Below are positions 43,883 through 53,215 of a DNA stretch of 64,000 bases, piece by piece. Position 1 is the first letter of the stretch, and every line of letters starts with the position of its first letter. Under the pieces are notes generated by a model. It searched no databases. It saw nothing but the letters and a program-made list of their open reading frames with translations, and was not told the DNA's origin. Location of the stretch: assembly GCA_963822595.1 (NCBI GenBank), contig CAWGIG010000001.1:620001-684000 (forward strand), written 5' to 3'. Source of the DNA: CAVRUH01 sp963822595. Lineage in GTDB: Bacteria > Chlamydiota > Chlamydiia > Chlamydiales > Waddliaceae. Made by a program: the position numbers and the translations under genes.

Positions 43883-45352
43883 ATGGATTCTATCGGACAT
43901 CAAAGTAACCCATTAGGAGGAGCTAGGTCACTTGACCTTCATACCGTTGATACAGCAAAAAGCTCACGGCTTGAAAAGATAAAAACCGGTACCAACTTAG
44001 CCTCACGAATTACAAACGCAGGTATTGCACTGAAATACAATCTATGTGCTAGAGTAACAAGGTTGTCCGAAACCATACTTACCGCCGCGTCTAACATAAC
44101 GAAAAATCCCGAATTGCAGTATAAAGCAGAAGTCAAGAAGCATAAAGCCATGCACCTAGAAGATAAAAGTCGCGAAGTTTATATGAAAGTTCAGCTTGGT
44201 GACCGCTTTATAGTTCCTTGCCATAACCTTGCCTCCAGAGCAGCTTATGAGAATCGTGAAGATATGGCCTCGGCGATGAAATTATTATCTCCTAATGGAC
44301 CAATTAATGGACAAAAATTTGATAAAGTCGATTTTTCCAAAATAGAAACAGGCATGAAGGAACATGACGATACTCATGGGGTTTGTTATGCGATTGCAGT
44401 AAAATTTTCAAAGAATCTAAATGCAAAAATCGGTGATGAAATAAAACGCCAAGACCTAGAGACCTTTGGCCAAGACTTCATGAATGGAGGTTCGCAAGAT
44501 GTGGTAGCCGCTCACAAGGTTTACTCAGGCGCCCAGAATATGTGTGTTAAAGTATACGATGATGCAATAAAAGCTATCGAGGAAGAAAATCCCAACGCTA
44601 CAGATGTAGAAAAACATACTGGAGCCATTCAAAAACAAACTGAATACCTACTGGGAAAATTACTTTCAGGAGAAGACAAAAACGTTGCAGCAAGGGACTG
44701 GATTTTAAGCAAGACCAAGAGTGAGGATCAAAAAAAAGAGCTAGGAGCCCTATTGAATCAGAATCCAGAAAGGGCCTACAAATTACTAGAAGGAATGGTA
44801 AAAAAAGGTTTTTCCCAAAGCCCGAGTACTCTTGGAAGTGGTGATTCTAGAAGACGAATGGTGGATGAAGCCAGAATTAACGGTGGCTTCACAAATTTAG
44901 CTTTTATGCCATTAAGCCTCTTTCTGAGGGACGCATGCGCACCTGAGATTTCTGAACGCGTCTCTCAAGAATTGTCAGGACGAGATGGTATTGTCTATGC
45001 TGCTCTAGGAGCTACTTTAACAAAAAAAACCTATGCTCCCATCGATCCCAAAACTAATAAACAAGATTTCAGTATTCTCAATACGCTACCTGTTGGCTCT
45101 CATGTGCTCTCTATAAGGGTTGGAGGGGGAGAAAATGGAACAAACCTGGGAGGGCACGCGATTTGCCTAATCAATGCAGGGAAGGATGAAGGGTATTATG
45201 CAATGGATCCAAACTTTGGGGTCATACGGCTTGATCCATCCGACGATGCTGCTAAAGGAATAGAGAAATTTCTAACAGAAAGATATCAAATAGGCGTTAA
45301 CGGTTACGAACTTGGTTTTGATGAGATGAAAGTAGATGAGCAGCCATCTTGA
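43883..45352 (+). CDS. YopT-like (peptidase C58) cysteine protease, candidate effector
   Basis: A 489-residue protein. Three separated motifs match the catalytic triad of YopT/AvrPphB proteases: HGVCYAIA with Cys168, GGHAICLI with His425 and YAMDPNFGV with Asp442. The H-to-D spacing of 17 is as in the family, whereas the gap between Cys and His (about 257 residues) is longer than in YopT, with a helical insert of about 180 residues. YopT cleaves prenylated Rho GTPases in host cells. No signal peptide is present, consistent with type III export. Strong ribosome-binding site. Confidence 0.7.
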   Translation: MDSIGHQSNPLGGARSLDLHTVDTAKSSRLEKIKTGTNLASRITNAGIALKYNLCARVTRLSETILTAASNITKNPELQYKAEVKKHKAMHLEDKSREVYMKVQLGDRFIVPCHNLASRAAYENREDMASAMKLLSPNGPINGQKFDKVDFSKIETGMKEHDDTHGVCYAIAVKFSKNLNAKIGDEIKRQDLETFGQDFMNGGSQDVVAAHKVYSGAQNMCVKVYDDAIKAIEEENPNATDVEKHTGAIQKQTEYLLGKLLSGEDKNVAARDWILSKTKSEDQKKELGALLNQNPERAYKLLEGMVKKGFSQSPSTLGSGDSRRRMVDEARINGGFTNLAFMPLSLFLRDACAPEISERVSQELSGRDGIVYAALGATLTKKTYAPIDPKTNKQDFSILNTLPVGSHVLSIRVGGGENGTNLGGHAICLINAGKDEGYYAMDPNFGVIRLDPSDDAAKGIEKFLTERYQIGVNGYELGFDEMKVDEQPS

Positions 45353-45379
45353 CATAATAAACCTCCTATAATTAAAAAA

Positions 45380-45731
45380 GGGGCCGGGCCCTGACTGTTA
45401 CCCACATCTTTTCAGGAGCTACCCTGGTCATATAAGCGCATGTAGCTTACTGTGTCCTCACAGTAAGCGATGCTCAAGATTTTGCAAACACTCGCACCAG
45501 GCTTACTGTGGGGACACAGTAAGCTACATACTATTGTAACTGTTACCCACATCTTTTCAGGGGCCACCCTGGTCATATAAGCGCATGAAGCTTACTGTGT
45601 CCTCACAGCAAGCGATGCTCAAGATTTTGCAAACACTCGCACCAGGCTTACTGTGGGGACACAGTAAGCTACATACTGTTGTATGACCAGGTTGGCTCCT
45701 GAAAAGATGTGGGTAACAGCCAGGCCGGGCC
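45380..45731. repeat. Nested palindrome containing a tandem duplication
   Basis: A unit of 145 bases occurs twice in tandem (45396-45540 and 45541-45685) with few differences. Each unit starts TGTTACCCACATCTTTTCAG. Each also contains GTAGCTTACTGTGTCC, an inner spacer and GGGGACACAGTAAGCTAC as inverted copies. The element ends with an inverted copy of the start (CTGAAAAGATGTGGGTAACA), framed by GGGCCGGGCC. So a large palindrome has had its left half duplicated. No gene. Confidence 0.85.
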
Positions 45732-45789
45732 TACGATCCATCGCAGGCCGGCCATTTTCATTTCACGGTCCTTTTCATGCGAATTCTCG

Positions 45790-45819
45790 TTGAGGAAATC
45801 AGGGGTTATAGTTTATGCT
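45790..45819 (+). promoter_or_regulatory. Probable promoter of tRNA-Arg
   Basis: TTGAGG (45790-45795) and TATGCT (45814-45819) are 18 bases apart. The start would fall near 45826, a few bases before the tRNA. Confidence 0.5.
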
Positions 45820-45832
45820 ATTTGGATTGTGT

Positions 45833-45905
45833 GTCCTCGTAGCTCAGGGGATAGAGCGGTTGCCTCCTAAGCAACAGGTCGCGCGTTCGATTCGCGCCGA
45901 GGACG
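45833..45905 (+). tRNA. tRNA-Arg (anticodon CCT)
   Basis: A 73-base cloverleaf: acceptor GTCCTCG/CGAGGAC, D stem GCTC/GAGC, anticodon stem GTTGC/GCAAC with loop CTCCTAA giving CCT (reads AGG), T arm GCGCG/CGCGC with TTCGATT, and a G discriminator. It lies 5 bases from the stop of the convergent amidase gene. Confidence 0.95.
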
Positions 45906-45910
45906 TTCCC

Positions 45911-46588
45911 TTAATACCCAAGGTAATCATTGATCCCTTGGGTTATACTTAACGCTATCTTTTTCATATACTCAGGGTCCCGGATCTTGTTAAGCTCATT
46001 CTCATTCGTCATAAATCCCCCTTCCACAAGAATCGCAGGCATGTTCGCTTCGCGAAGGACTGCGAGATTTCCAGCCTTCACTCCCCTTCCTTTTGATTTG
46101 GTATTCACCATCAAACGATTCATCACCGCCTGAGCCAATTTCTTGGATTTTACCTCTCTTTGATCTCCGCTTTCGAAATAATACACCTCGATCCCCTCCG
46201 CTTTAGGACTCTCCGAAGCATTATAATGGACGCTCACAAAAAGATTGGCTCGGTTTCCATTGGCGAAGGATGAACGAATCCTTAGAGGAATAAATGTATC
46301 ATCGCCACGTGTTAAGACAGTATCGTATCCGGCATCCTTGAGAAACTTTTCCAATTGTAGCGATGTTGTAAGATTAAAACTTTTCTCGAAGCATCGGGGA
46401 CCTGATGTAGACTTTGCTCCTTCATCCTTGCCTCCGTGGCCCGGATCGATAAAGATTTTCACAGGTTGTTTTTTTACAATCACAGGCTCTACTCTTTCAG
46501 GAAAAGTCATACGCTGCTGCCTTGCCGGCGCGCAACCAAAAGCTATAAAGGCAAGCATTACATGGAGGAGGATCGTTTTTAACTTCAT
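45911..46588 (-). CDS. amiA: N-acetylmuramoyl-L-alanine amidase, lipoprotein
   Basis: A 225-residue Amidase_3 family hydrolase. A lipobox (FIAFGC, Cys19) follows a short hydrophobic leader, so it is probably a lipoprotein. Motifs: IDPGHGGKD with the first zinc His, the FEKSFNLT segment with Glu, SVHYNAS with a second His, and EGGFMTN with the catalytic Glu. It splits septal peptidoglycan cross-walls. The order murE-amiA, overlapping by 4 bases, matches CT269-CT268. Confidence 0.95.
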   Translation of the reverse strand: MKLKTILLHVMLAFIAFGCAPARQQRMTFPERVEPVIVKKQPVKIFIDPGHGGKDEGAKSTSGPRCFEKSFNLTTSLQLEKFLKDAGYDTVLTRGDDTFIPLRIRSSFANGNRANLFVSVHYNASESPKAEGIEVYYFESGDQREVKSKKLAQAVMNRLMVNTKSKGRGVKAGNLAVLREANMPAILVEGGFMTNENELNKIRDPEYMKKIALSITQGINDYLGY

Positions 46589-48069
46589 TTCTTACTTCCT
46601 AATTGTTCACAGATCTCGCCAGCTACCTTGCGATCATCAAATTCAACTGTATGAAAAGCAAAGGTTTGATAAGGTTCATGTCCTCTTCCTGCAATGAGAA
46701 CGATGTCATCTTCCGTTGCCATTTCAATGGCCTTACAAATCGCAAGCCGTCTATCTTGCTCGACAATATAACTATCCGAATTGTGAAATCCTTTCACAAT
46801 TTCATTAATGATCGTTTCGGGATTTTCAGAACGGGGATTATCACTGGTCACAATAACAACATCCGAAAGCTTTTCCACAACTTCAGCCATCTTAGGCCGT
46901 TTTAAGGCGTCGCGATCGCCTCCGCATCCAAAAAGAGTGATGATTTTTCCCTTTTTGAATTCGTTGAGGCAATTCAAAACATTTAAAAGTGCATCAGGAG
47001 TGTGTGCAAAGTCGACGTATAAATTAAGTCCCAAATCATTAGGGACCGGTTCGAGGCGTCCGGGGACTCTTTTGAATGTCGTTAGGGTGTCGAGAATTCC
47101 TTCTATGGGAAATCCTTGAGTTAACCCGCAAGCGATGGTCGCTAAAACATTGTAAACATTATAACGGCCTACCAAGGGGACTTTGCAAGGGATCTTTTGT
47201 CCTTTATAATTTAAAATAAAGGTCGTTCCCAGCTGAGTGAGCTTGATATCGGAAGCTTGGAGGTCTGATTGTTTTTCGATTCCGTAGGTTAGGATTGGAT
47301 TGGTGCATCCCTCGACAACCAACGATGAATAGGGATCATCGGCGTTAATAATCGCGGCTTTCGGAAATTTTTTCTTTTTGTTATCTTTTGATAACGTCCG
47401 GAACAAAATGTTTTTTGCGCGGCCGTAGTTCTCCATCGTTTTGTGGTAATCGAGATGTTCAGGAGAAAGATTTGTGTAAATTGCTACATCGAAGTCAATA
47501 TGTTTGACTCTCCCTTGATCCAGACCGTGCGAAGTCACTTCCATGACTGCAGATTGACAGCCCTCGTTCACAATTTCACGCAGCAGTCGATGGTTTCTGG
47601 CGACATCGGGGGTTGTATGCGTTGCCTGATAACTGTGGGTCCCGATGATGTACTCGATCGTTCCGATTAAGCCACAAGGCCCGCGAAACCTTTCGAGAAG
47701 GTGCTTGATTAAATAGGAGGTCGTTGTCTTGCCGTTGGTTCCCGTGATTCCCACCATAAACAGGTTTTCGCTGGGGAACTGGTTGAACTGCGCCGAAATC
47801 AGCCCCTCTATAGATTCGATGTCAGGGTGAATGAGTTGTGTCACCTCTTTAATTGAAGGATCGTACATGTCTGTTAGAATCGCGATGGCGCCCCCTTCGA
47901 TGGCTTCGGGGATGTATCGTGACCCTTCCACAGTGCGGCCTTTTTTTGCGATAAAGAGATTTCCGGGGGAAACCAGCTTTGAATGAGCGCATATGCCGCT
48001 GATTTCTATTTCTTTAGATCCCTTGATTTGCAAATCAGGTATGTCTTTGAGTATTTTTTTTAGTTTCAT
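46585..48069 (-). CDS. murE: UDP-N-acetylmuramoyl-tripeptide synthetase
   Basis: A 494-residue Mur ligase that adds the third amino acid of the peptidoglycan stem. ATP loop GTNGKTTT, the conserved HTPDVA region, and DNPRSENP, which contains the DNPR motif specific for meso-diaminopimelate. It lies between ftsI and amiA, starting 6 bases after the ftsI stop. Confidence 0.97.
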   Translation of the reverse strand: MKLKKILKDIPDLQIKGSKEIEISGICAHSKLVSPGNLFIAKKGRTVEGSRYIPEAIEGGAIAILTDMYDPSIKEVTQLIHPDIESIEGLISAQFNQFPSENLFMVGITGTNGKTTTSYLIKHLLERFRGPCGLIGTIEYIIGTHSYQATHTTPDVARNHRLLREIVNEGCQSAVMEVTSHGLDQGRVKHIDFDVAIYTNLSPEHLDYHKTMENYGRAKNILFRTLSKDNKKKKFPKAAIINADDPYSSLVVEGCTNPILTYGIEKQSDLQASDIKLTQLGTTFILNYKGQKIPCKVPLVGRYNVYNVLATIACGLTQGFPIEGILDTLTTFKRVPGRLEPVPNDLGLNLYVDFAHTPDALLNVLNCLNEFKKGKIITLFGCGGDRDALKRPKMAEVVEKLSDVVIVTSDNPRSENPETIINEIVKGFHNSDSYIVEQDRRLAICKAIEMATEDDIVLIAGRGHEPYQTFAFHTVEFDDRKVAGEICEQLGSKK

Positions 48070-48075
48070 AGTCTA

Positions 48076-50076
48076 TTACTTATTCCACTTTTCGTACATT
48101 TCTTGCAACTGTATGGTTTCTTTTATCCAATCTGCTTTTGCCGGATCGTATCGAGGATCTCCTTTAGGATATCCATGGGGGTCATCCGGAGTGATCCCCA
48201 TATATTCTAATGATCGGCGAGCGATCTCTCGGAAAACCGGAGCTGCTGCTACGCCACCATGATGGTTGTGTCCAACGCCATTAATATAACGGCGTTCGGG
48301 TTCGTTCATTGAAACAATAAGAACAAATGCCGGATCTTTTGCCGGGGTGAAGCCGATAAAACTCGAAAGATATTTGGTATTCGAATAGGCTCCATTATCG
48401 ATTTTGTTTGCCGTGGAAGTTTTTCCCGCTTCCGTATACCCCCAAAGTTCGGCTCGTTTTCCGGAGCCTCCAGCCTTGGTGGCAAATTTCATGGCTTTTA
48501 CAACTTCAGCTGCGATATCGGCATCTAAAACGCGTTCGAAATTCTTCGGTTGCGTGTTATCAAGAAGAATCTCTTGAGTGCCATCAGGATGTGTTTTCAC
48601 AATCTTTCTCACAAGCGTCGGCTGGATAGCGTATCCCCCGTTTGCGATGATTGAAATCGCTTTGACCATCTGCAGGCAATTCACTTGGATGTTATGTCCC
48701 ATAGCCAGAGAATAGGGTGTTGGCTTCGACCATTCCAGCTGACCATTTGGATGCAATTTTCCTGGAGTCGGAAGGACACCTTTGCTTTCGGAGGGAAGTT
48801 CGACATTTGTCCTTTTACCAAATCCAAAGCTCTCCTGAAGTTCATTTCGATACCAATCGACGCCAAGTCTATCAATTACTTTTTGAATGACGCGGGCCAT
48901 GTACACGTTGCTCGACTTCTGCAATCCCATATTCATGTTAAGGAATTTATGCGTTGTCATATCTCTGAGGGGTTTGCGTCTTCCGGGAAAGCTGCCATCC
49001 GTTGTCCCTACTTTATCTTGCGGATCAAAAAGAGGCTTCTCCCCTCTTTCCTTGAGCACTTTATTTGCCTTTAAACCAATTGCCAGGGTAATCGGTTTCA
49101 TGATCGATCCGGGTTCATAGGCATCTGTGATGATTTTTAATCGGGTGTCATCGATTTTTATCGGGTCGTTGAAATATTCGGTGTAGTTATTAGGATAAAA
49201 GAAGGGATATTGCGCCATCGCAAGGATTTCACCCGTCTTGGGATCCATCATTACGGCCCATCCGCCTTTGGCATTGCACCTTTTCACACCTCTTTCGAGT
49301 TCTTCTTCGGCAATCGCTTGGATGACATGGTTGATGGTCAGATAAATGTCAGCGCCATTTTCCGGAGGCTTAATGACAGACCCTGTTTCAAAAGAGTGTC
49401 TTGGAGACCTCTTTAAGTGCCTTTTTCCCAGTTTACCCACGAGATAGGAATCGAATTGAAGCTCAAGACCCCCGGTTGGACTCGCCTGTTTTGTCAGCTC
49501 ATCTTTATTGTTCTGAACCGTGTGTAAAACCTGTCCGAGAAGCTTTCCAAAAGGGTAAGATCTTTGATAATCGCTGATAAAGTAGACAGCATTGCGCGGG
49601 ATTTTGTGTTTTGATGCAAAAGGTAGCCACCAAGCAAGAATGGCGTCTTTGTTTTCGCCATCCAGCCACATCGCCATTTTTCGACTGCGGGTTTCACGGT
49701 TGAACTGTCCACGAAATTTTACTGCAGCTTCAGGTGGAAGATCTAATCTGCTGGACAGTTCTTTAGAAATGAGGTCTTTGTGTTTATCTGGAATCGATAA
49801 GGGGTCGATATAAAGGTGGTGTTTTTGGATATCGAGCACTAGATGCTGAGGGTCTTCGGGGTGTCCCCTTTTGATGGATGTGTTGGAGATGAATTTTCCC
49901 CGGACAAAAGGCTCTGTGACATCAAAAAAGTGTTGTCTTTTTGCGAGCCTAGACCATTTGTCCCCTTCGACGATCTGAATTTTGTAAAACTGAAATATGA
50001 GGAGAGAGAAAAGCGAGAACATGCCGAGAGCTAGAATGACCAATCGTTTGCGGTGGGAACTATTCAAAGGGGACAT
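48076..50076 (-). CDS. ftsI: Division-specific penicillin-binding protein FtsI/PBP3
   Basis: A 666-residue class B transpeptidase with an N-terminal membrane anchor (LVILALGMFSLFSLLIFQF). The catalytic set is SIMK (active-site Ser), SSN, and KTST where most PBPs have KTGT. It cross-links septal peptidoglycan with MreB and FtsW in chlamydiae. It overlaps ftsL by 17 bases upstream. Length is near that of CT270. The Gly-to-Ser change in the KTG motif may affect beta-lactam binding. Confidence 0.95.
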   Translation of the reverse strand: MSPLNSSHRKRLVILALGMFSLFSLLIFQFYKIQIVEGDKWSRLAKRQHFFDVTEPFVRGKFISNTSIKRGHPEDPQHLVLDIQKHHLYIDPLSIPDKHKDLISKELSSRLDLPPEAAVKFRGQFNRETRSRKMAMWLDGENKDAILAWWLPFASKHKIPRNAVYFISDYQRSYPFGKLLGQVLHTVQNNKDELTKQASPTGGLELQFDSYLVGKLGKRHLKRSPRHSFETGSVIKPPENGADIYLTINHVIQAIAEEELERGVKRCNAKGGWAVMMDPKTGEILAMAQYPFFYPNNYTEYFNDPIKIDDTRLKIITDAYEPGSIMKPITLAIGLKANKVLKERGEKPLFDPQDKVGTTDGSFPGRRKPLRDMTTHKFLNMNMGLQKSSNVYMARVIQKVIDRLGVDWYRNELQESFGFGKRTNVELPSESKGVLPTPGKLHPNGQLEWSKPTPYSLAMGHNIQVNCLQMVKAISIIANGGYAIQPTLVRKIVKTHPDGTQEILLDNTQPKNFERVLDADIAAEVVKAMKFATKAGGSGKRAELWGYTEAGKTSTANKIDNGAYSNTKYLSSFIGFTPAKDPAFVLIVSMNEPERRYINGVGHNHHGGVAAAPVFREIARRSLEYMGITPDDPHGYPKGDPRYDPAKADWIKETIQLQEMYEKWNK

Positions 50077-50389
50077 CTTTGCCCTCCTTCAAGATAATGA
50101 CTTCGTTTTCGTAGGGGTATTTTAAATGGCCATATTCGGGTTGCCTGGCGAATTCCATCATCCGAAGGGGATTTTCGAAGCTGTCGATTTCGTATTGAAG
50201 ACGCATGTTTTCGCGTTGCAGTTTTTTGACTTCGGATTCGATGCGAGGGAGGACAAGGCTTAGTCGAGTGAGTTCATTTCTTTTTTTGATATGTGCAAAC
50301 ATCGTGACAGCAGCGACAAAAATGCAGATCAATATCTGCACAAACAGAAGGCGATAGGAATGATATGGACGAAAAAACTTTAGAGACAT
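50060..50389 (-). CDS. ftsL: FtsL-like division protein
   Basis: A 109-residue bitopic membrane protein: a short cytoplasmic tail, one membrane span (LLFVQILICIFVAAVTMF) and a leucine-rich coiled coil (LPRIESEVKKLQRENMRLQ). These features and its place before ftsI match FtsL (CT271). Sequence conservation in this family is low, so the call relies on topology and order. Confidence 0.85.
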   Translation of the reverse strand: MSLKFFRPYHSYRLLFVQILICIFVAAVTMFAHIKKRNELTRLSLVLPRIESEVKKLQRENMRLQYEIDSFENPLRMMEFARQPEYGHLKYPYENEVIILKEGKDVPFE

Positions 50390-50458
50390 AATGGACCCAA
50401 ATCTTAGTACATAAGATAGGGGCTTTTGCTATTGAAGACAAGAGTATTTTGTCAACTT

Positions 50459-50532
50459 TTCAACGCGGGGACGCGGAGACGCGGGGGCGCAGAGAAAAAA
50501 GATTGTTTTTTCCCTCCGCGCCCCCGCGTTGA
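50459..50532. repeat. GC-rich palindrome of ACGCGGGG words
   Basis: Left arm TTTCAACGCGGGGACGCGGA, right arm GCGCCCCCGCGTTGAA, with the A-rich centre GAAAAAAGATTG. The words match those of the palindrome at 9695. It lies between ftsL and the next gene's terminator. Confidence 0.8.
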
Positions 50533-50546
50533 ACAGTTTGAAGACA

Positions 50547-50585
50547 ATAAAAAACCTTGTAAATTTGAGAGCAAATTTACAAGGT
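50547..50585 (-). terminator. Intrinsic terminator of the 357-residue gene
   Basis: ACCTTGTAAATTT, loop GAGAGC, AAATTTACAAGGT: a perfect 13-bp stem followed on the minus strand by TTTTTTATTG. It isolates the upstream gene from ftsL. Confidence 0.88.
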
Positions 50586-50605
50586 CAACGGAGGAGATTA
50601 TTTAA

Positions 50606-51679
50606 TTAACTGTTAACAGTTAACAGTTTCTTAGTGTGCTCAGTATTCCATTTATCTAAGGCACCATTAAGTCCTTTTTGAATAAAGCCTACCACAACTT
50701 TTGCACCAGCAGTAATCGGTAACGCGAACGGCCGCAATACCGGTACAAATATTGTCGAGATCATCAGGCCCAGGAAGCCAGCATTCGACAATACACCTAC
50801 CGAGTTGACACCAATCTTACGCCACATCAAACCTTTCATGTGGTTCAAGGCTGCTTCAGCTTTAGCTTCATCGAGTTTGTTAATATCTATACTCTTCATT
50901 AAATCCACGATCTTTTTATCCGCTCTACGAGTCAAAATGCTGACTTTTCCTTCATCAAATTTTACTTTTGAGCCATCTGCGTATAGCTTTTCAAATATGT
51001 AGTCACTTAGAACTTTGACCTTTGTTACATAAGGGTTTTGTTTCATTTGCTTATTAAGATCATAGATGACTCGTGCATTTTGCACGAGATCATAGGTCCC
51101 TTTAGCAACAGCATAGCCAAGGCCAGCAATAGCAAAAGGAAGAGCTATCATCGAGAAAAAGGCCAGAACCGGTGAAGCAACAACAGCGCCAAGGGTCGAG
51201 GCAGCTGATAAACCGGTACCAAGATCTCCCATACTCTCTGGCACAGCAGCAATGGCGTCAGTCGCAGCCAAAATTGTCCCTTCTAAATCTCCGATGCCAT
51301 TTTTTTCAAAGGCCTCGATGACTTTAAAAGGCACCTTGCAAATTGTCAAAAAAGCTGTAACAAATGCGGCAATGCCCACAACAGAAAGGAATGTTTTTAT
51401 CTTTCCTGCAACTTCCGCAACCTTTTCTATTTCTTTAGCTGGTTCAAGACCAGCAAGGATCGGTTTAACGCTGCTTGCAGCAAGTTTTGCTGAGTTTTTA
51501 ACAGGTTCCCATACCGCTTCATTTAGACCATCCATCCAATCTTTAATCTTTTTAATAGTAGGATGCTTTTTCCAAAAATTGTCTGAATTAGCAACAACGC
51601 TACCATCTCCAGTTCCTCCAAATACCATAACTTCATCTTGGCCAACTGGACTAATACCTGAACCACCGCTACCTGACAT
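50606..51679 (-). CDS. Hydrophobic protein of unknown function inserted in the division cluster
   Basis: A 357-residue protein, glycine-rich at the start, with hydrophobic helices around residues 95-120, 160-195 and 300-330, and a charged stretch between. No family recognised. It lies between ftsL and rsmH, which are adjacent in Chlamydia, and has its own strong ribosome-binding site (AAGGAGATAAA) and terminator, so it is an independent insertion. Pairs of long hydrophobic helices hint at an inclusion-membrane protein. The DNA near its stop contains CTGTTAACAG palindromes. Confidence 0.75.
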   Translation of the reverse strand: MSGSGGSGISPVGQDEVMVFGGTGDGSVVANSDNFWKKHPTIKKIKDWMDGLNEAVWEPVKNSAKLAASSVKPILAGLEPAKEIEKVAEVAGKIKTFLSVVGIAAFVTAFLTICKVPFKVIEAFEKNGIGDLEGTILAATDAIAAVPESMGDLGTGLSAASTLGAVVASPVLAFFSMIALPFAIAGLGYAVAKGTYDLVQNARVIYDLNKQMKQNPYVTKVKVLSDYIFEKLYADGSKVKFDEGKVSILTRRADKKIVDLMKSIDINKLDEAKAEAALNHMKGLMWRKIGVNSVGVLSNAGFLGLMISTIFVPVLRPFALPITAGAKVVVGFIQKGLNGALDKWNTEHTKKLLTVNS

Positions 51680-51765
51680 ATTTTATCTCCTTCATTATAA
51701 TAATTATTTACTAAGCTATATTATAACATTAATATAATAAGCATTTCAATTATATTAACAAAATC

Positions 51766-52680
51766 TTAACAAATCTTTTTAACGATTCTTAACTTAGAAC
51801 TACGAGAGCGGGGGTTGATTTGAATCTCTTCAGGAAAAGGTTCAATGGGTTTTCTGGTGAGAATTTCCACGATGGGTTGTTTATCGAGGAAATGACCGCG
51901 ATAGCCGGAAGTGTCCTCTTTATCGCTAGCAGCATAGCGAAAGGCGTTTTTGACGATACGGTCCTCTAAAGAATGAAAGCTAATGACAGCGAGGAGTCCG
52001 CCAGGATTCAGAAGCTCTATAGCCAAGGGAAGGCCCTTTTCTAGGACTTCAAGCTCTCGGTTTACTGCAATACGGAGCCCTTGAAACGTGAGGGTGAGAG
52101 GATGAATCCCCTTTTGGTTTGTTCTAAGTACGGGGAAAAGCAGCTGTTCTAGCTGGAGAGTGGTCAATAGAGGGGCATTTTTTCGAGCGGCGACAATGGC
52201 GCGGGCAGCAGCTCTCCACCTTTTTTCTTCCCCGTAATCGCGGATGACCCTCGCGATTTCATGCTCGGACCAAGTGTTGACGATAATAGCAGCAGTGAGG
52301 TCATTGGAAGGGTCCATGCGCATATCCAGAGGGCCATCACGCATGAAGCTGAATCCTTTTTCAGGGCGATCAAGCTGCATGGAGGAAACCCCTAAATCGA
52401 GAAGAATACCATCGACTTTATCCTCTTGAGATTCAATTACCTCTAAGAAGTTCCCATAGACGATAGAAACCTTACTTTTCCAGGGGGATAGCCGTTTTTC
52501 GGCAAGGGCGATTGCTTCGGGATCCTGGTCGATACCGATGTACTGCTCGATCTCCGGGTGGGATTCCAGGATTGATGCAGCATGACCTCCAGCGCCGAGA
52601 GTGCCGTCGATAAATCTTTTTATCGATTTCCCTTCGAAATAATGGAGAATCTCATGGACTAATACAGATTGGTGATTCAT
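51766..52680 (-). CDS. rsmH: 16S rRNA m4C1402 methyltransferase RsmH (MraW)
   Basis: A 304-residue SAM methyltransferase: the SAM loop DGTLGAGGHA, GILLDLGVSSMQLD, the RGFSF-like KGFSFMRDGPLDMRMD block and HSLEDRIVKN are intact. It methylates C1402 of 16S rRNA. It starts the cell-wall cluster on the minus strand, as CT272 does. Confidence 0.97.
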   Translation of the reverse strand: MNHQSVLVHEILHYFEGKSIKRFIDGTLGAGGHAASILESHPEIEQYIGIDQDPEAIALAEKRLSPWKSKVSIVYGNFLEVIESQEDKVDGILLDLGVSSMQLDRPEKGFSFMRDGPLDMRMDPSNDLTAAIIVNTWSEHEIARVIRDYGEEKRWRAAARAIVAARKNAPLLTTLQLEQLLFPVLRTNQKGIHPLTLTFQGLRIAVNRELEVLEKGLPLAIELLNPGGLLAVISFHSLEDRIVKNAFRYAASDKEDTSGYRGHFLDKQPIVEILTRKPIEPFPEEIQINPRSRSSKLRIVKKIC

Positions 52681-52762
52681 AATTCAAGAAGATTATAATC
52701 GAATCATTGTTTAATTTAAATAAATAAAGTGTTAAAATGAAGATGAGTAGGAGGGTAACTCC

Positions 52763-53212
52763 ATGGCAACGATCGACCAGTTAGATATTAGTGTGTACAA
52801 CCTTTATGCGGTTCGTACGCGGATGCTTGAGCAGATCAATAATGAGCTGCGACTTGGTGAAGCTGCGTCGATACCGCCTCAGACTGCCGTTGTCGACTAC
52901 TTTCCTAAAATGACTGAACTTGACCTCCTTTTGGGGGTAGCACCAGTCGTTACTCCTTGGGCCTATTTCTACCCGCCCAGACAATTCCGGACCATTCGCC
53001 GATCTCCTTTCGCTTTCTACCGCATCGCGCCTAGCTTAGGATCCTTGGAAAAGCAGGATGAAGATGAGGAAAAAGCAGAAACAGTCTACTGCGAAACGGC
53101 TGAAGAAGAGGGTGAAAAAAAAGCATTAATAGGTTGTCTAAAAGAAATTAGAAAGATAAATAATTGGCTTAGCTTTATAATAGGACGCGTGGGACAGTTC
53201 TTACAGGGATAG
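52763..53212 (+). CDS. Hypothetical protein like CT273
   Basis: A 149-residue soluble protein without recognised domain, with an acidic stretch (EKQDEDEEKAETVYCETAEEEGEKK) and a hydrophobic end. By position, divergent from rsmH and 3 bases before a TPR gene, it corresponds to CT273. A strong AGGAGG lies 8 bases before the ATG. Confidence 0.75.
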   Translation: MATIDQLDISVYNLYAVRTRMLEQINNELRLGEAASIPPQTAVVDYFPKMTELDLLLGVAPVVTPWAYFYPPRQFRTIRRSPFAFYRIAPSLGSLEKQDEDEEKAETVYCETAEEEGEKKALIGCLKEIRKINNWLSFIIGRVGQFLQG

Positions 53213-53215
53213 GTA

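Noticed and set aside
45380..45731. CRISPR array
   Set aside because: The repeat unit is 145 bases, occurs only twice, is self-complementary, and no cas gene is near.
46245..46697. Plus-strand frame of 150 codons over amiA and murE
   Set aside because: It overlaps two clearly identified genes on the opposite strand and has no ribosome-binding site or family features.
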